Part shown: positions 1-16,906 of the stretch, piece after piece
How positions within the stretch are numbered: position 1 is the first letter of the stretch
How the letters are laid out: the number at the start of each line of letters is the position of its first letter
Assembly: GCF_000147815.2 (NCBI RefSeq)
Contig: NC_015951.1
Location: forward strand, 62,001 to 126,000
Direction: 5' to 3'
DNA: 64,000 bases
DNA from: Streptomyces violaceusniger Tu 4113
GTDB lineage: Bacteria > Actinomycetota > Actinomycetes > Streptomycetales > Streptomycetaceae
Made by a program: the position numbers and the translations under genes
The notes under the pieces: generated by a model
The model's input: the letters and a program-made list of their open reading frames with translations, nothing else
Told to the model about the DNA's origin: nothing
Databases searched by the model: none

Positions 1-1594
1 TATGGTTCGGGACCATGAAAGGAGGGAGGGCTTCGCGGCACCATTGCGCGAGGGCTTGCGCAGTGGGCTGAGATCCTGCCCTGGGAAGGCAGTAGGCAAC
101 GAGGCGCTTGTCGCCCGGAGTGTCTTCACGGACGATGGCGACAGCGGAAGTCACGTCATTGTGGCTGACAAGGAGGGATTCAATTTCTCCTAGCTCGATG
201 CGCATGCCTCGAAGCTTCACCTGGTCGTCCGTTCGGCCGATAAACTCCAGATGCCCGTCCGGTAACCAGCGGACTATATCCCCGGTACGGTATACACGCC
301 TCTGTGTGTCAGGAGAGAAAGGGTGCGAAGTGAAGCACTTCGCAGTCAGTTCAGGACGATTGAGATAGCCGCGGGCAACACCTACTCCGCCGATGAGGAG
401 TTCCCCTGGTGTCCCGATGGGAACAAGCTGGTCGTTCTCATCCACCACGAATACTTCGGTGTTGGCTATGGGACGGCCAATAGCAGCTTGTTTGTCGCCT
501 GGGTGGAGGGTGCATGCTGTGGCAGTAATAGTGGCCTCAGTGGGACCATATCCGTTGATGAGCGGGGCCGATGAGACGGCAAACCATGCGGCCACACTCT
601 CCGCCCGGACTGCTTCTCCGGCGAGGATCATCAGGCGGAACTGATCCCCCAAGTCGTGCTGACCCCTCATACAGTCAACTACTTGCGCCCACATAGACGG
701 AGTCAGCTCGGCGACTGTGATTTGCTGCTCGCGCACGTAGTCGATGAACTGGCGGGCGGACCACAGGGCCGACTCACGCACCAGAAGCATGCCGCCGGAC
801 ATGAGGGTCGGGAATATTTGTTCTAGGGAAGCATCAAATACCGTAGAGGCGAACTGCAAGGTGCGATCGCTTGCCTCGATTTGGTAGTAGGATCGCATCG
901 CTTGCATGCGGTTACTCAGTGCTTGGTGTTCGACCATGACGCCTTTGGGGGTGCCGGTCGAGCCCGAGGTGTAAATGATGTAGGCCAAGTCCCGAGGACC
1001 TGCTTGTGGGGTGGGATTCTCTGTCGGCGCAGTGGCAATTGCGGGCCAGGCGTCATCGATACAAATTGACCTGTCGTAGAAGCTTGGCAGCCGCTCTTGC
1101 AAGCGCCTCTGGGTGATGACCAGTGAAGCTTGAGTATCCGTCAGCATGAACTCCAGGCGCAGTCGGGGGTAGTCAGGATCCATCGGCACATAAGCTGCCC
1201 CTGTCTTCAGCACACCCAGCAGCGCAATGATCATTTCAATGCCGCGCTCCACGAAGACCGCTATCAGGCTGCCGCAGCCAATGCCCTGCTCGGCCAGGTA
1301 GTGGGCCAACTGGTTCGCCCGCTCGTTCAGCTCCCGGTATGTGAGGCGCTCGGTGCCGTAGGCGACTGCCATCGCATCCGGCGTCCGCTCAACCTGTGCC
1401 TCTACCAACCGGTGTACCGCGACATCATCTGAAATCGGCGCATACGTGTCATTGAACTCCACAAGCAGTCGGTGGCGCTCCGCCGGCGAGAGCACATCCC
1501 GCCCCCCAACCGGATGGTTGGAATGGAGTTCGCTCCGAAAATCTGAAACGTTTTCAGTGAGTTTGCTGGAAGTGCTACCCGTATTCAAAGTCAC
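1..1594 (-). CDS. NRPS starting with an adenylation domain (3' part outside the window)
   Basis: Open frame on the minus strand from about 1594 to the left edge with no stop; about 530 residues are visible. It opens almost directly with an A domain: core motif IIYTSGSTGTPKG near 960-985, GYGPTEAT near 535-550, YRTGD near 285-300 and a later GDKRLVAY segment. There is no condensation domain, so this looks like a loading or initiating subunit activating the first amino acid. By comparison with the GrsA pocket I read the specificity residues as D-A-E-E-I-A-G-I-T-K; I do not recognise a substrate from this. The start is GTG at 1594 or TTG at 1588; GGAAGG lies upstream and is better spaced for TTG. 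It is the last visible gene of the leftward operon headed by the leuA-like gene, 41 bp after the M20 gene. Confidence 0.93.
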   Translation of the reverse strand, partial: MTLNTGSTSSKLTENVSDFRSELHSNHPVGGRDVLSPAERHRLLVEFNDTYAPISDDVAVHRLVEAQVERTPDAMAVAYGTERLTYRELNERANQLAHYLAEQGIGCGSLIAVFVERGIEMIIALLGVLKTGAAYVPMDPDYPRLRLEFMLTDTQASLVITQRRLQERLPSFYDRSICIDDAWPAIATAPTENPTPQAGPRDLAYIIYTSGSTGTPKGVMVEHQALSNRMQAMRSYYQIEASDRTLQFASTVFDASLEQIFPTLMSGGMLLVRESALWSARQFIDYVREQQITVAELTPSMWAQVVDCMRGQHDLGDQFRLMILAGEAVRAESVAAWFAVSSAPLINGYGPTEATITATACTLHPGDKQAAIGRPIANTEVFVVDENDQLVPIGTPGELLIGGVGVARGYLNRPELTAKCFTSHPFSPDTQRRVYRTGDIVRWLPDGHLEFIGRTDDQVKLRGMRIELGEIESLLVSHNDVTSAVAIVREDTPGDKRLVAYCLPRAGSQPTAQALAQWCREALPPFMVPNH

Positions 1595-1635
1595 TACCTT
1601 CCTTACCGTACGCAGCTAGGCGCAGGGCTGAGTGC

Positions 1636-2808
1636 TCAGGAACGATCACTGGAGAGTGCCACCACAGCGTCCAATAACACTTGACACCCATGGATCAAGT
1701 GTTTATCGCTTGTGCTTTCGGCCGGGGAATGGCTGACACCTCCGACGCTTGGCACGAAAAGCATGCCTGTTGGGATATGCTTACTGATGACGCTAGCGTC
1801 GTGTCCCGCGTAGCTGACCATGTCGAGGAACTCTCCCCCATGGTTGTGGATTATCTCGCGGATCGCCCGATGAATGCCTTTATCGAAAAGTACTGCCGAC
1901 TTTTGTGAAAATTTCTGGACGGAAGCATGGCAGCCTTCTGATGCTGCAGTCTCATCGGCCAGCAATCTGATTTTCTGCTCGGCTTCGCGCAAGACTGAAT
2001 CGAATGGATCTCGAATTTCGACGATCATTCGCGCTTGCCCGGGGATTACATTCGGGCTGCCTGGGAAGAACTCGATTGACCCCACATTTATGCGCAGGCG
2101 GTCACTGCACGCTGTTGTGGTGTCTCGCACGCGTGAGGCCATCGTTGTAGCCGCGAGACCAGCGTCGGCGCGGTTGTTCATGGCGGTTGTACCAGCATGA
2201 TTTGCCGTCCCAGTGACATCGATGGCGTAACGTTCGATTCCAACTATTCCTGCTACAACTCCAATCGAGACGTCGGCGCTCTCTAAAGCAGGTCCCTGCT
2301 CGATGTGCAATTCAATATAGGACTGATAGTTCTGCACGTACCCCTTTTCGCAGAAGAAAGTGGAACCGACCAGACCTCCTGTGCCAGGGTCGCGCACTCC
2401 TTCCTCGTCCCAAAACCCGACGATCTCTACATATTTGGCTGATGGGTGATTTGCTTCATCAAGCGTCCGCAAGACCTCAAGCGCGGCCATAACTCCATAG
2501 GCTCCATCGAGTCGCCCCCCTGCGGGCACGGTGTCGGTGTGGGATCCTGTGAGCAACCGGGGCCATTCAGCGCGTGGAGAGCGACCGAATACGTTCCCTA
2601 TCTCATCAGTTCGAGGTAGGAGCCCTGCCTCATAAATTTTCTGCTGCAGCCATTCTCGAGCCTCCAGGTCGGCCTGGGAACCCGCTACCCTGTCCACGCC
2701 TCCGTCTTGGCGACCGCCGAATGAGGCAAATGTCGCGAGGTCTTCGATCAGACGAGCGCCATGCACGGTCGGGCGAAAATTATTGGCACGGTTGCTCATT
2801 TTAGACAC
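1636..2808 (-). CDS. M20-family amidohydrolase (allantoate amidohydrolase / N-carbamoyl amino acid hydrolase type)
   Basis: 390 residues, the usual length of the hydantoinase/carbamoylase branch of peptidase family M20, which are dinuclear-metal enzymes. Visible family motifs are GSHTDTVPAGGRLDGAYG (metal His and bridging Asp), a DEEG acid pair, ELHIEQGP, and a C-terminal AGHDA motif. These enzymes hydrolyse carbamoyl or ureido groups (allantoate, ureidopropionate, N-carbamoyl amino acids). It sits between mbtH and an NRPS gene in one operon, so it may trim or deprotect a precursor or product; this is inference. An alternative is a purine-catabolism enzyme recruited into the cluster; note the hydroxyisourate hydrolase relic at 16.9 kb. 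The exact substrate cannot be read from sequence. Confidence 0.88.
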   Translation of the reverse strand: MSKMSNRANNFRPTVHGARLIEDLATFASFGGRQDGGVDRVAGSQADLEAREWLQQKIYEAGLLPRTDEIGNVFGRSPRAEWPRLLTGSHTDTVPAGGRLDGAYGVMAALEVLRTLDEANHPSAKYVEIVGFWDEEGVRDPGTGGLVGSTFFCEKGYVQNYQSYIELHIEQGPALESADVSIGVVAGIVGIERYAIDVTGTANHAGTTAMNNRADAGLAATTMASRVRDTTTACSDRLRINVGSIEFFPGSPNVIPGQARMIVEIRDPFDSVLREAEQKIRLLADETAASEGCHASVQKFSQKSAVLFDKGIHRAIREIIHNHGGEFLDMVSYAGHDASVISKHIPTGMLFVPSVGGVSHSPAESTSDKHLIHGCQVLLDAVVALSSDRS

Positions 2809-2893
2809 CTACCATCCCTTTCGTGTGGGTGACATGCAAACCCTGCCCGTCCGCGGGGCACGGGGGTGCGAACCTTTTAGCTGGAGCCCTCAG

Positions 2894-3097
2894 TCATTGG
2901 ACTGACCGTCTGCGACTGCTCAGCGGACGCATATCAGTCCATATCCTTTCGATATGATCGAGACATTCCTCTCGAGTGCCATGCTTACCCTCTTCGTGCC
3001 ACCCTAGAGGCAACTCTCTGCCTATTGGCCAAAGCGAGTGCTGTTCCTCATTGTTTCGGACGACCATGTACTCTCTTGCATATGGTTCCTCTGGCAT
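2894..3097 (-). CDS. MbtH-like protein, NRPS adenylation partner
   Basis: 67 residues with the MbtH signature: NNEEQHSLWP, then a GWHEEGKHG stretch, then CLDHIERIWTDMRP. MbtH-like proteins bind and activate or stabilise A domains of nonribosomal peptide synthetases. It lies 85 bp before the M20 gene and 60 bp after the LOG-family gene on the same strand, consistent with service to the NRPS subunits at 1-1594 and 9697-16901. The C-terminal tail (SSRRRSVQ) is short and ordinary. The family assignment is secure; which A domain depends on it is unknown. Confidence 0.95.
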   Translation of the reverse strand: MPEEPYAREYMVVRNNEEQHSLWPIGRELPLGWHEEGKHGTREECLDHIERIWTDMRPLSSRRRSVQ

Positions 3098-3157
3098 GTC
3101 TCCCTTTTCTTACTGCAGTACTTCCAAAGCGAAAGCGATGGACTGGGCGCCGACTTG

Positions 3158-3799
3158 CTATACCGCGCTGATGTGCTGGGGGGCTGGGGGAGCTTCTTCG
3201 AGTACAGACTCTGCCGTGGGAATAGGGGTGGCAGCGCACCCGAGTTGATCGAGGGCCTCATCGGCAGTCATTGCGATAGCTATGCAGGAAAGTTCCTCGT
3301 GTGAGAGGAATCCTTCGGTCACGACGTTATTGAGCAACCCAATTAGCGGGTCGAAGAACCCTCCGTGGTTAACCAGTACGATGGGCTTGCGATGGAACCC
3401 TAGTTGATTCCAGGTCGCCACCTCCATCAACTCATCGAATGTTCCTATGCCTCCAGGTAAGACGGCGAACCCGCGCGAAAGCTTGTACATGCGCGCCTTG
3501 CGCTCATGCATGGTGCGGACGACGAAGATTTCACCTCGACTGACTTCAGGACGTTCTCGCTCGAACAACTTGTGAGGAATGACGCCAGTGACAGAGACGC
3601 CCCCTGAGAAGGCCGCTTCGGCGACCGCGCCCATCACACCGACGCTGCCGCCGCCGTATACCAATCCCGCTCCCCGGCGAGCGAGTGCGAAGCCGAATTC
3701 TCTCGCAAGTTCGATGTATTCTGGCCGGGCGCCTGCGCGCGCACCGCAAAACACGGCGATTCTGTGAGGGGTATTAGAAATTACAGACATTGTTGCCAC
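3158..3799 (-). CDS. LOG-family phosphoribohydrolase-like protein
   Basis: 213 residues of the LOG / TIGR00730 family (formerly misnamed lysine decarboxylase). The diagnostic PGGIGTFDE motif sits near residue 115-125, preceded by a Rossmann-like N-terminus with YGGGSVGVMG and a conserved MHERK segment. Characterised members cleave cytokinin or AMP nucleotides to free base and ribose 5-phosphate. It lies in an NRPS operon between leuB and mbtH, so it may act on a nucleotide-derived precursor or may be a passenger. The start could be codon 1 or the Met at codon 4. Function within the pathway is not inferable. Confidence 0.88.
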   Translation of the reverse strand: MATMSVISNTPHRIAVFCGARAGARPEYIELAREFGFALARRGAGLVYGGGSVGVMGAVAEAAFSGGVSVTGVIPHKLFERERPEVSRGEIFVVRTMHERKARMYKLSRGFAVLPGGIGTFDELMEVATWNQLGFHRKPIVLVNHGGFFDPLIGLLNNVVTEGFLSHEELSCIAIAMTADEALDQLGCAATPIPTAESVLEEAPPAPQHISAV

Positions 3800-3883
3800 C
3801 GTCGTGTGTTGATCAGTGATGTGAACGGTTTCGACGTTCTGCGGATAGCGACCTGATGTGTCGCAGGGGCACTGAGGCTGCCG

Positions 3884-4921
3884 TCAGCGCGCTGAGAGGG
3901 CGCTCCTGACCGCCTCTCCGACCTCCTTGGTGCCGAGGGAACCGCCCAGGTCCGCGGTGACCCGGCGTTCGCTGATCGCTGTGCCGACGGCGCGGCGGAG
4001 TGCGCTGGCCTCGGCAGTCCAGCCGAAGTTCTCCAGCATTAGGGCGTAGCTGAGGATCGCGCCAAACGGGTTGCCGATGCCCCGGCCCGCAATGTCGGGG
4101 GCACTGCCGTGCACCGGCTCGTAGAGGCCGAACCCGGTGACCGGGTTGATGTTGGCGGAGCCCGCGTTGCCCAAGCCGCCGGCGAGCACGGCCGCCAGGT
4201 CGCTGAGGATGTCGCCGTAGGAGTTGTTGGTGACGATTACATCGAACTGCGAGGGGTCGGAGATTAACTTCATCGCTGCTGTGTCCACGTATAGGTGAGT
4301 GGAGCGGATGATGGGGTTCCTGGAGGCGGCCTTCTTGAACACCCGCTGCCAGATCTTGCCTCCGTGGCGGACGGCGTTGGACTTGTCGACCATGCAGACA
4401 CCGCGTCTGGCGATGGAGTACGCGTACTCCATGACCCGGGAGACCCCCATGTAGGTGCTGACGTCGGCGTCGACGGCCGTCTCGTGCTCGGTGTTCTCGC
4501 GCAGTACACCACCGATGTCAGCGTAGAGGCCCTCGGTGTTCTCGCGAACGATGACGCAGTCGATGGCTCCGGCACGGGCGTCGCGCAGCGGGCTGAGGTC
4601 CTCGTGGAGCAGGGTGGCCGGACGGTGGTTTACGAATAGGTCGAGTTCGAAGCGGAGGCGGAGCAGGACACCGCGGCCATAATCCGAGGTCTTGACGCGC
4701 GGGTCGCCGATGGCGCCGAAGAGTACGGCGTCGCTCGCCTTGACGCGCCCGAAGTCCTCGTCGGAGAGAGAGACTCCCGTACGGAGGTAGGTATCCGCGT
4801 TGACATGGTCGAGGAGGTCGAAGCGGAGGTCGAGGCCCAGCGCGTCGACGGTCTCCAAGGCTTCTCGGGTTACCTCGGGGCCGATGCCGTCACCGGGAAT
4901 GACGGTCACAGTCTTAGTCAT
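3884..4921 (-). CDS. leuB: 3-isopropylmalate dehydrogenase-type enzyme
   Basis: 345 residues, normal for LeuB. Visible motifs are IPGDGIGPEV at the N-terminus, RENTEGLYAD, the conserved lysine of VCMVDKSNAVR and the C-terminal YEPVHGSAPDIAGRGIGNP, the family's nucleotide-binding loop. It oxidatively decarboxylates a 3-alkylmalate to the chain-extended 2-oxo acid with NAD+. It is the fifth gene of an operon with a leuA-like gene, leuC, leuD and an aminotransferase, so here it probably completes an alpha-keto-acid elongation for the NRPS rather than, or in addition to, leucine supply. Homoisocitrate or tartrate dehydrogenase are the main alternatives inside the family. Confidence 0.9.
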   Translation of the reverse strand: MTKTVTVIPGDGIGPEVTREALETVDALGLDLRFDLLDHVNADTYLRTGVSLSDEDFGRVKASDAVLFGAIGDPRVKTSDYGRGVLLRLRFELDLFVNHRPATLLHEDLSPLRDARAGAIDCVIVRENTEGLYADIGGVLRENTEHETAVDADVSTYMGVSRVMEYAYSIARRGVCMVDKSNAVRHGGKIWQRVFKKAASRNPIIRSTHLYVDTAAMKLISDPSQFDVIVTNNSYGDILSDLAAVLAGGLGNAGSANINPVTGFGLYEPVHGSAPDIAGRGIGNPFGAILSYALMLENFGWTAEASALRRAVGTAISERRVTADLGGSLGTKEVGEAVRSALSAR

Positions 4922-4987
4922 GCGGGCATCACCGTTTCTGGGTGGTCGGTGGTGGGGATGGTCGCGGCAGGGGGTGGCGAGCGACAG

Positions 4988-6175
4988 TCATGCCAGCAGG
5001 CTCCGGCGGGCGGCCCCGAGGACGTGCGGCGAGCGGTTGAACGCCACGCGGACGTAGTGCCGACCACGCTCTTCGTCGGCAAAGAACGGGGCCCCGGGCG
5101 CGAGGAGCACGGAGGATTCCTCCAGGACACGGCGCACATAGGCGGCGCAGTGCTCGTCCGTGACGCTGCGGATATCGGCCAGAATGAAGCAGCCGCCCTG
5201 GGGCGTCCGGAAGGTCAGCCCCATCCGGGACAGGATGTCCGCCATCTCGTCTCGAGCCCCGGCCAGCTCCTTCGCAGCCGCGAGGGAAGCGGCATCGAAG
5301 AGGTCCGTGAGGCCGGTGGCCAGCTGGAGCGGGGCGCTGGCCCCATTGGTGGTGATCTCGTGAACTCTCCTGAATGCAGTGGTGAGTTCCTGACGGGCCC
5401 GCAGGAAACCAAGCCGCCAGCCGCTGATGGCATGGCTTTTGGACAGGGAGCCGATGACCACGCTCCGATCCCGGAGGGCTGGCACGTCGGCGGCCGAGAG
5501 ATGCGGCCGCTCGTCGAAGACGAGGTTCGCGTATACCTCGTCGGCGATCACGGTCACCTCCCACCGCTCGCACAGGGCGGCGATCAGTTCGAAATCCTCC
5601 GCGGACAGGGTCTGGCCCGTGGGATTGGCCGGAGTGTTGAGGACGATCGCCCGGGTGGCGGGGCCGAAGGCGGCGGCCAGCTCACCGGGGTCGAGCCGCC
5701 AGTCGGTGCTCGTCGCTTCTCCGGGCTCCCGCAGTCGAACGAAACGTGGCCGCGCCCCGGCCAGTTCTATGGCGCCGAGGAAGTTCTCGTAGTACGGGTC
5801 GAGGACGACGACCTCCTCGCCCGGGTCGACCAGGGACAGGAGAGCCACGCACAGCGCCTCAGTGCCGCCGACCGTGATGGTGAGCTCGCTGTCCGGGTCA
5901 GCGGGGGTCGTGAAGGACTCTGCGATCCGTCGCCGGATGTCCGCGCCGCCCTGAGGCAACTCGTACTGGTTGGCGCCGGCCCGCAGCGCGTGTACCGCCT
6001 CCTCGACGAGCCGTTCGGAGGGCTGCGGAGCACCGGGGGTGCCCACCGCCAGGTCGATCGCATCCCGCTGCCGCGCGAGGATGAACAACTCAGCGAGGTT
6101 ACTCTCGGGGATCCGCCCGGCCCGGGCGGAGACGGCAGAGCAGCGGCCGCCGACCTCCCCTACCGCCGCCGTCAC
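4988..6175 (-). CDS. PLP-dependent class I/II aminotransferase
   Basis: 395 residues, fold type I aspartate aminotransferase superfamily. Visible features are an NTPANPTGQ substrate-loop motif, the ADEVYANLVFDE segment that contacts PLP, the Schiff-base lysine in SLSKSHAISGWRLGF, and a C-terminal RVAFNRS arginine. The start is GTG at 6175, overlapping the leuD stop by 4 bp (GTGA), so translation is coupled. In this position it is the natural candidate to transaminate the 2-oxo acid made by the LeuA-LeuC/D-LeuB set into the amino acid used by the NRPS; the substrate is inferred from context only. Confidence 0.92.
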   Translation of the reverse strand: MTAAVGEVGGRCSAVSARAGRIPESNLAELFILARQRDAIDLAVGTPGAPQPSERLVEEAVHALRAGANQYELPQGGADIRRRIAESFTTPADPDSELTITVGGTEALCVALLSLVDPGEEVVVLDPYYENFLGAIELAGARPRFVRLREPGEATSTDWRLDPGELAAAFGPATRAIVLNTPANPTGQTLSAEDFELIAALCERWEVTVIADEVYANLVFDERPHLSAADVPALRDRSVVIGSLSKSHAISGWRLGFLRARQELTTAFRRVHEITTNGASAPLQLATGLTDLFDAASLAAAKELAGARDEMADILSRMGLTFRTPQGGCFILADIRSVTDEHCAAYVRRVLEESSVLLAPGAPFFADEERGRHYVRVAFNRSPHVLGAARRSLLA

Positions 6176-6810
6176 GAGACCCGTCGCAGCTTGGCCGCGT
6201 CCTGCGACGAGTAGGTCCCCCGTGTGATGCTCGTCATCCAGGCCGGGCGGTGCGCCTCATAGACGGCGATCCTGTCGGCCTTCCCGAGGGTGACGTCGAT
6301 ATCGTCAAGGCCGTTGAGGAGGAGCCAGCGGGCACGGTGGTCCGCCGTGAAGCCCCAGGTCTTGCTGGAGGCGGTGACGGTCAGTTCCTGGAGGTCGATG
6401 GTTATCTCGAACTCCGCTTTTGCGGCGACCTGTTCCGTCAGCTCGGCTACGACGGGAGCAGGCAGGGCCACGGCCAGGAGGCCGTTCTTCAGCGCGTTGC
6501 GCAGGAAGATGTCGCCGAAGCTGGTGGCGATGACTGCGCGGAAGCCCCAGTCGCGAAGCGCCCAGACGGCGTGCTCCCGGGAACTGCCCGTACCGAAGTT
6601 GTGACCCGCCACCAGGACGCTGGCTCCCTGGTGCTCCGGCCGGTTGAGGACGAAGTCGTCTTCCTTGCGCCAGTGGCCGAACAAGGTGTCGGCGTAGCCG
6701 GTCTTGGTCAGCCGCTTGCAGAATTCGGCCGGGATGATCTGGTCGGTGTCGACGTCATCCCGACGCAGCGCCAGGGCCCGGCCGGTGTGCGCCTTCAGGG
6801 ACTCCCTCAT
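6172..6810 (-). CDS. leuD: 3-isopropylmalate dehydratase small subunit type
   Basis: 212 residues from ATG 6810, chosen because it overlaps the leuC stop by 4 bp (ATGA) and begins with the family start [15 protein letters not shown]. Typical LeuD motifs follow: [30 protein letters not shown] and [18 protein letters not shown]. It forms the swivel-domain subunit that completes the LeuC [4Fe-4S] isomerase, interconverting 2- and 3-alkylmalates. It is coupled on both sides (leuC upstream, aminotransferase downstream). A longer upstream open frame exists but only runs through leuC. Confidence 0.94.
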   Translation of the reverse strand: MRESLKAHTGRALALRRDDVDTDQIIPAEFCKRLTKTGYADTLFGHWRKEDDFVLNRPEHQGASVLVAGHNFGTGSSREHAVWALRDWGFRAVIATSFGDIFLRNALKNGLLAVALPAPVVAELTEQVAAKAEFEITIDLQELTVTASSKTWGFTADHRARWLLLNGLDDIDVTLGKADRIAVYEAHRPAWMTSITRGTYSSQDAAKLRRVS

Positions 6811-8252
6811 GCCTTCTCTCCTTGCAAATGCGGAGCGCTCCCGCGGCCCGGGGCGGGCAACTCGGTCGGCGCGGCCAATCGGCCGGCCACGGCAGTGGCG
6901 GCGGCCACGGCCGGTGAGACGAGGTGGGTACGGGCGTGGGTGCCCTGTCTGCCCTCGTAGTTGCGGTTCGAGGTGGACGCGACGCGCTGGATGCCTTGAA
7001 GTCGGTCGGCGTTGATGCCCATACACATCGAGCAGCCGGAGAGCCGCCACTCGGCTCCGGCATCTAGGAAGACCTGGTCCAGGCCCTCCGTCTCGGCCTC
7101 GGCACGGACGGCCATCGAGCCGGGAACCACGAGCATCCTGACCGTTGGGGCCAACGTGCGTCCGCGCAGCACATCCGCTGCGGCCCGCAGGTCCTCGATG
7201 CGACCATTGGTGCAGGAGCCAAGGAAGACCGTGTCGATGTCGAGGTCACGCATCGAAACGTCCGGTGCGAGACCCATGTACTCTAGGGCCCACCGTGCCG
7301 CTTCCCGCTCGGCGCCGGTGCCAAAGGAGTCGGGGGTCGGCACCGCGGAGTCCAGCGGCACGGCTTGGCCGGGGTTCGTCCCCCAAGTGACGAAGGGCTT
7401 CAGCGTGGTCACGTCGAGCTGGACCGTACGGTCGAAGACGGCGCCTTCGTCGGTCCGCAGGGACCGCCAGTGGTCGACCGCCTCGTCCCAGTCAGCGGCG
7501 GCCGGGCCCCAGCGCTCGCGCAGGTATTCGAGCGTTGTGTCGTCTGGGGCGATGAGACCGGCGCGCGCCCCGGCCTCGATGCTCATGTTGCAGACCGTCA
7601 TCCGCCCCTCCATGGACAGGTTCTGGACGGCACATCCGCGGTACTCGATGGCATAGCCGTTAGCGCCGTTGGCGCCGATGTTTGCAATCAGCGCAAGGAT
7701 CAGGTCCTTCGGCGTCACGTCCGTCGGCGGCTCGCCGACGAACTCCACCGACATCGTCTTCGGGCGCTGGAGCGTCAACGTCTGGGTCGCGAGAACGTGC
7801 TCGACGTCGCTGGTGCCGACGCCGAAGGCGAGGGCGCCGAAGGCGCCGTGCGTGGAGGTGTGGCTGTCACCGCAGACCACAGTCATTCCGGGACGGACGA
7901 AGCCAAGTTCCGGTGCTACCACATGCACGATGCCCTGCCGGTGGTCGCCCAGCGAAAACAGCTCGATGCCCTGCTCCTCGCAGTTCTGGCGGAGCCGCTC
8001 CAACTGCGCGCCGCCCATGGCGTCCTTTACCAGGAGCGTGTCGGTGGGCACGTTGTGGTCTTCAAGGGCTAGGGACAGATCTGGCCTGCGGACCCGGCGC
8101 CCCGCCAGTTGGAGACCGTCGAAAGCCTGCGGCGAGCTGGCCTCGTGAAGCAAGTGCAGGTCGATGTAGAGGAGGTCGGGCTCGCCCGGGGCTTGGTCGA
8201 CGACGTGGCTCTCCCAGACCTTCTCTATGAGGTTGCGCCGGGTGGTGGTCAT
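6807..8252 (-). CDS. leuC: 3-isopropylmalate dehydratase large subunit type
   Basis: 481 residues, usual for bacterial LeuC of the aconitase superfamily. Iron-sulfur ligands are visible in [14 protein letters not shown] and [10 protein letters not shown]; other conserved segments are [18 protein letters not shown] and [11 protein letters not shown]. With LeuD it isomerises 2-alkylmalate to 3-alkylmalate. ATG 8252 overlaps the leuA-like stop (ATGA). The C-terminal tail after VAGRLAAP is proline-rich and probably variable. Its presence with leuA/leuD/leuB in an NRPS operon parallels known homologation cassettes. Confidence 0.94.
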   Translation of the reverse strand: MTTTRRNLIEKVWESHVVDQAPGEPDLLYIDLHLLHEASSPQAFDGLQLAGRRVRRPDLSLALEDHNVPTDTLLVKDAMGGAQLERLRQNCEEQGIELFSLGDHRQGIVHVVAPELGFVRPGMTVVCGDSHTSTHGAFGALAFGVGTSDVEHVLATQTLTLQRPKTMSVEFVGEPPTDVTPKDLILALIANIGANGANGYAIEYRGCAVQNLSMEGRMTVCNMSIEAGARAGLIAPDDTTLEYLRERWGPAAADWDEAVDHWRSLRTDEGAVFDRTVQLDVTTLKPFVTWGTNPGQAVPLDSAVPTPDSFGTGAEREAARWALEYMGLAPDVSMRDLDIDTVFLGSCTNGRIEDLRAAADVLRGRTLAPTVRMLVVPGSMAVRAEAETEGLDQVFLDAGAEWRLSGCSMCMGINADRLQGIQRVASTSNRNYEGRQGTHARTHLVSPAVAAATAVAGRLAAPTELPAPGRGSAPHLQGEKA

Positions 8253-9460
8253 GGCGCGGTCACCGCCAGATCGGACGGGGCGGCGGAAGCCGTGGCATGG
8301 CCGAGGCGCTCGGTGATGATGTGGCGCAGCTCGCCAAGCTCGATGCAGGTGCCGTCCTCACGGCTGGCGATGTAAGTGTCGTAGATCGCGTCGAGCAGTT
8401 CTGACTCGACGCCGAGACCCATCTGGTCGAGGGTGTTCCTGATGACGTTCCGCCCGGAGTGGCGGCCGATGAGGATGCCACGCTCGCGGCCGAAGCGGTG
8501 CGGCTCCACGTATTCGTACGTCACCGGATTGCGCAGCATTCCGGCCTGGTGTATTCCGGCCTGGGTGGCAAAGGAATTCTCACCGAATACCGCCTTGTTG
8601 CGCGGAGTCGGCAGTCCGATGATCCGACTGAGGATCAGATACGCATCGTACAGCTTCTCGGTACGAAGGCGGCTGGTCACGCCCAGCTGCTCAGCCTTGT
8701 AAAGAAGGACTGCTGCGAGCTCTTCGAGCGGGGTGTTTCCGGCCCGCTCGCCAATACCGGCGAGCGTGGACTGCACTTCGTCCGCACCCGCATCGATACC
8801 GGCTAGAGCATTGGCCAGGGAGAGGCCCAGGTCCTGGTGACAATGGATCGAAAGAATGATGTCGTCGTGAATCCAGGAGCGGACCCGCGTCACTTGAGCG
8901 CCGAATTCCGACGGAATCAGGCAGCCAGTGGTATCGGCGAGCGCCACCGTGCGGGCACCCTCCGCGACGCCCGCCTCGATCATCGGGCGCAGCAGGTCGT
9001 CGGAGCCGCGGCTGGCGTCCTCGATGCCGAGCGTGATGTCGGTGAAGCCCAACTCGCGGGCGAACCGGACGCTGTCGACGATCTCTTTCAGGCCTTCGGC
9101 CCGGGTGATGCCGCGCTTGTGTTCCAGGTGGACGTCGCTGCCTGTGGCCATGATCTGGATCTGGTGGTCGATGCCGCCAGCTTCGGCCGCCAGTTGAATG
9201 TCCGCGCGGACCGCGCGGTTGAGGGTCGCGACCTTGGCAGTCGTGAGCGCTTGGGCGATCAGCTTGGTGGCCTCGAAGTCGCTGGGTGAGGAACTGGGGA
9301 AGCCGGCCTCGATGGTGTCGACGCCGGTGGCCTCGATGGCGAGGGCAAGTTCCAGCTTCTGCTCGGGGTTCATCGCGTTTCCGGGGGCCTGCTCACCGTC
9401 GCGGAGCGTGGAGTCGAAGACCCGGAGCCTGCGCGCAAAGACGTGAGAGTTCGAAGTCAC
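8249..9460 (-). CDS. 2-isopropylmalate synthase-like enzyme without the leucine-binding domain
   Basis: 403 residues from GTG 9460, which is preceded by GAGGAAGG at good spacing; a longer frame upstream has no better start. The N-terminus carries the HMGL/DRE-TIM barrel motif [13 protein letters not shown], with [19 protein letters not shown] (metal His pair) and [14 protein letters not shown] further on. It condenses acetyl-CoA with a 2-oxo acid. At about 400 residues it lacks the roughly 130-residue regulatory domain of housekeeping LeuA, so it is probably insensitive to leucine and may have altered substrate choice (homocitrate-synthase-like or homologation enzyme). It heads the leftward operon and is divergent from the NRPS gene at 9697. 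Confidence 0.88.
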   Translation of the reverse strand: MTSNSHVFARRLRVFDSTLRDGEQAPGNAMNPEQKLELALAIEATGVDTIEAGFPSSSPSDFEATKLIAQALTTAKVATLNRAVRADIQLAAEAGGIDHQIQIMATGSDVHLEHKRGITRAEGLKEIVDSVRFARELGFTDITLGIEDASRGSDDLLRPMIEAGVAEGARTVALADTTGCLIPSEFGAQVTRVRSWIHDDIILSIHCHQDLGLSLANALAGIDAGADEVQSTLAGIGERAGNTPLEELAAVLLYKAEQLGVTSRLRTEKLYDAYLILSRIIGLPTPRNKAVFGENSFATQAGIHQAGMLRNPVTYEYVEPHRFGRERGILIGRHSGRNVIRNTLDQMGLGVESELLDAIYDTYIASREDGTCIELGELRHIITERLGHATASAAPSDLAVTAP

Positions 9461-9696
9461 TATTCGCCTTCCTCGGTTTCTCGGGAACGTCGCCGTGGTT
9501 GCACACGACCGGACAGTCACGCTGCGGGCAGCGGATCTCGTGGTCGGCGGTGGTGACTTTACGCAGCCCAAAGCATCGCCCGTCAAGGTCTTCTCGCAGA
9601 ATAGAGCGAGGATAGCGAGCGAATAGACGGCCCGCAGAAAATGACCTCCAGCCTGCTATTCGGAATGCATCGAGCGTGATTCAAGGAGTGATGCTA
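9461..9696. promoter_or_regulatory. Divergent intergenic region between the leuA-like operon and the NRPS gene
   Basis: 236 bp that must hold both promoters of the cluster core. I see the leftward ribosome binding site GAGGAAGG just right of 9460 and the rightward AAGGAG at 9683-9688, 8 nt before ATG 9697. The stretch 9640-9690 is clearly less GC-rich than its surroundings, as expected for a promoter or regulator site. I could not identify a direct-repeat SARP box with confidence. Confidence 0.5.
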
Positions 9697-16901
<7,205 letters not shown>

Positions 16902-16906
16902 TCAAG

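Noticed and set aside
4805..6214. 469-codon plus-strand open frame
   Set aside because: Antisense to the aminotransferase and the end of leuB; no motif or ribosome binding site.
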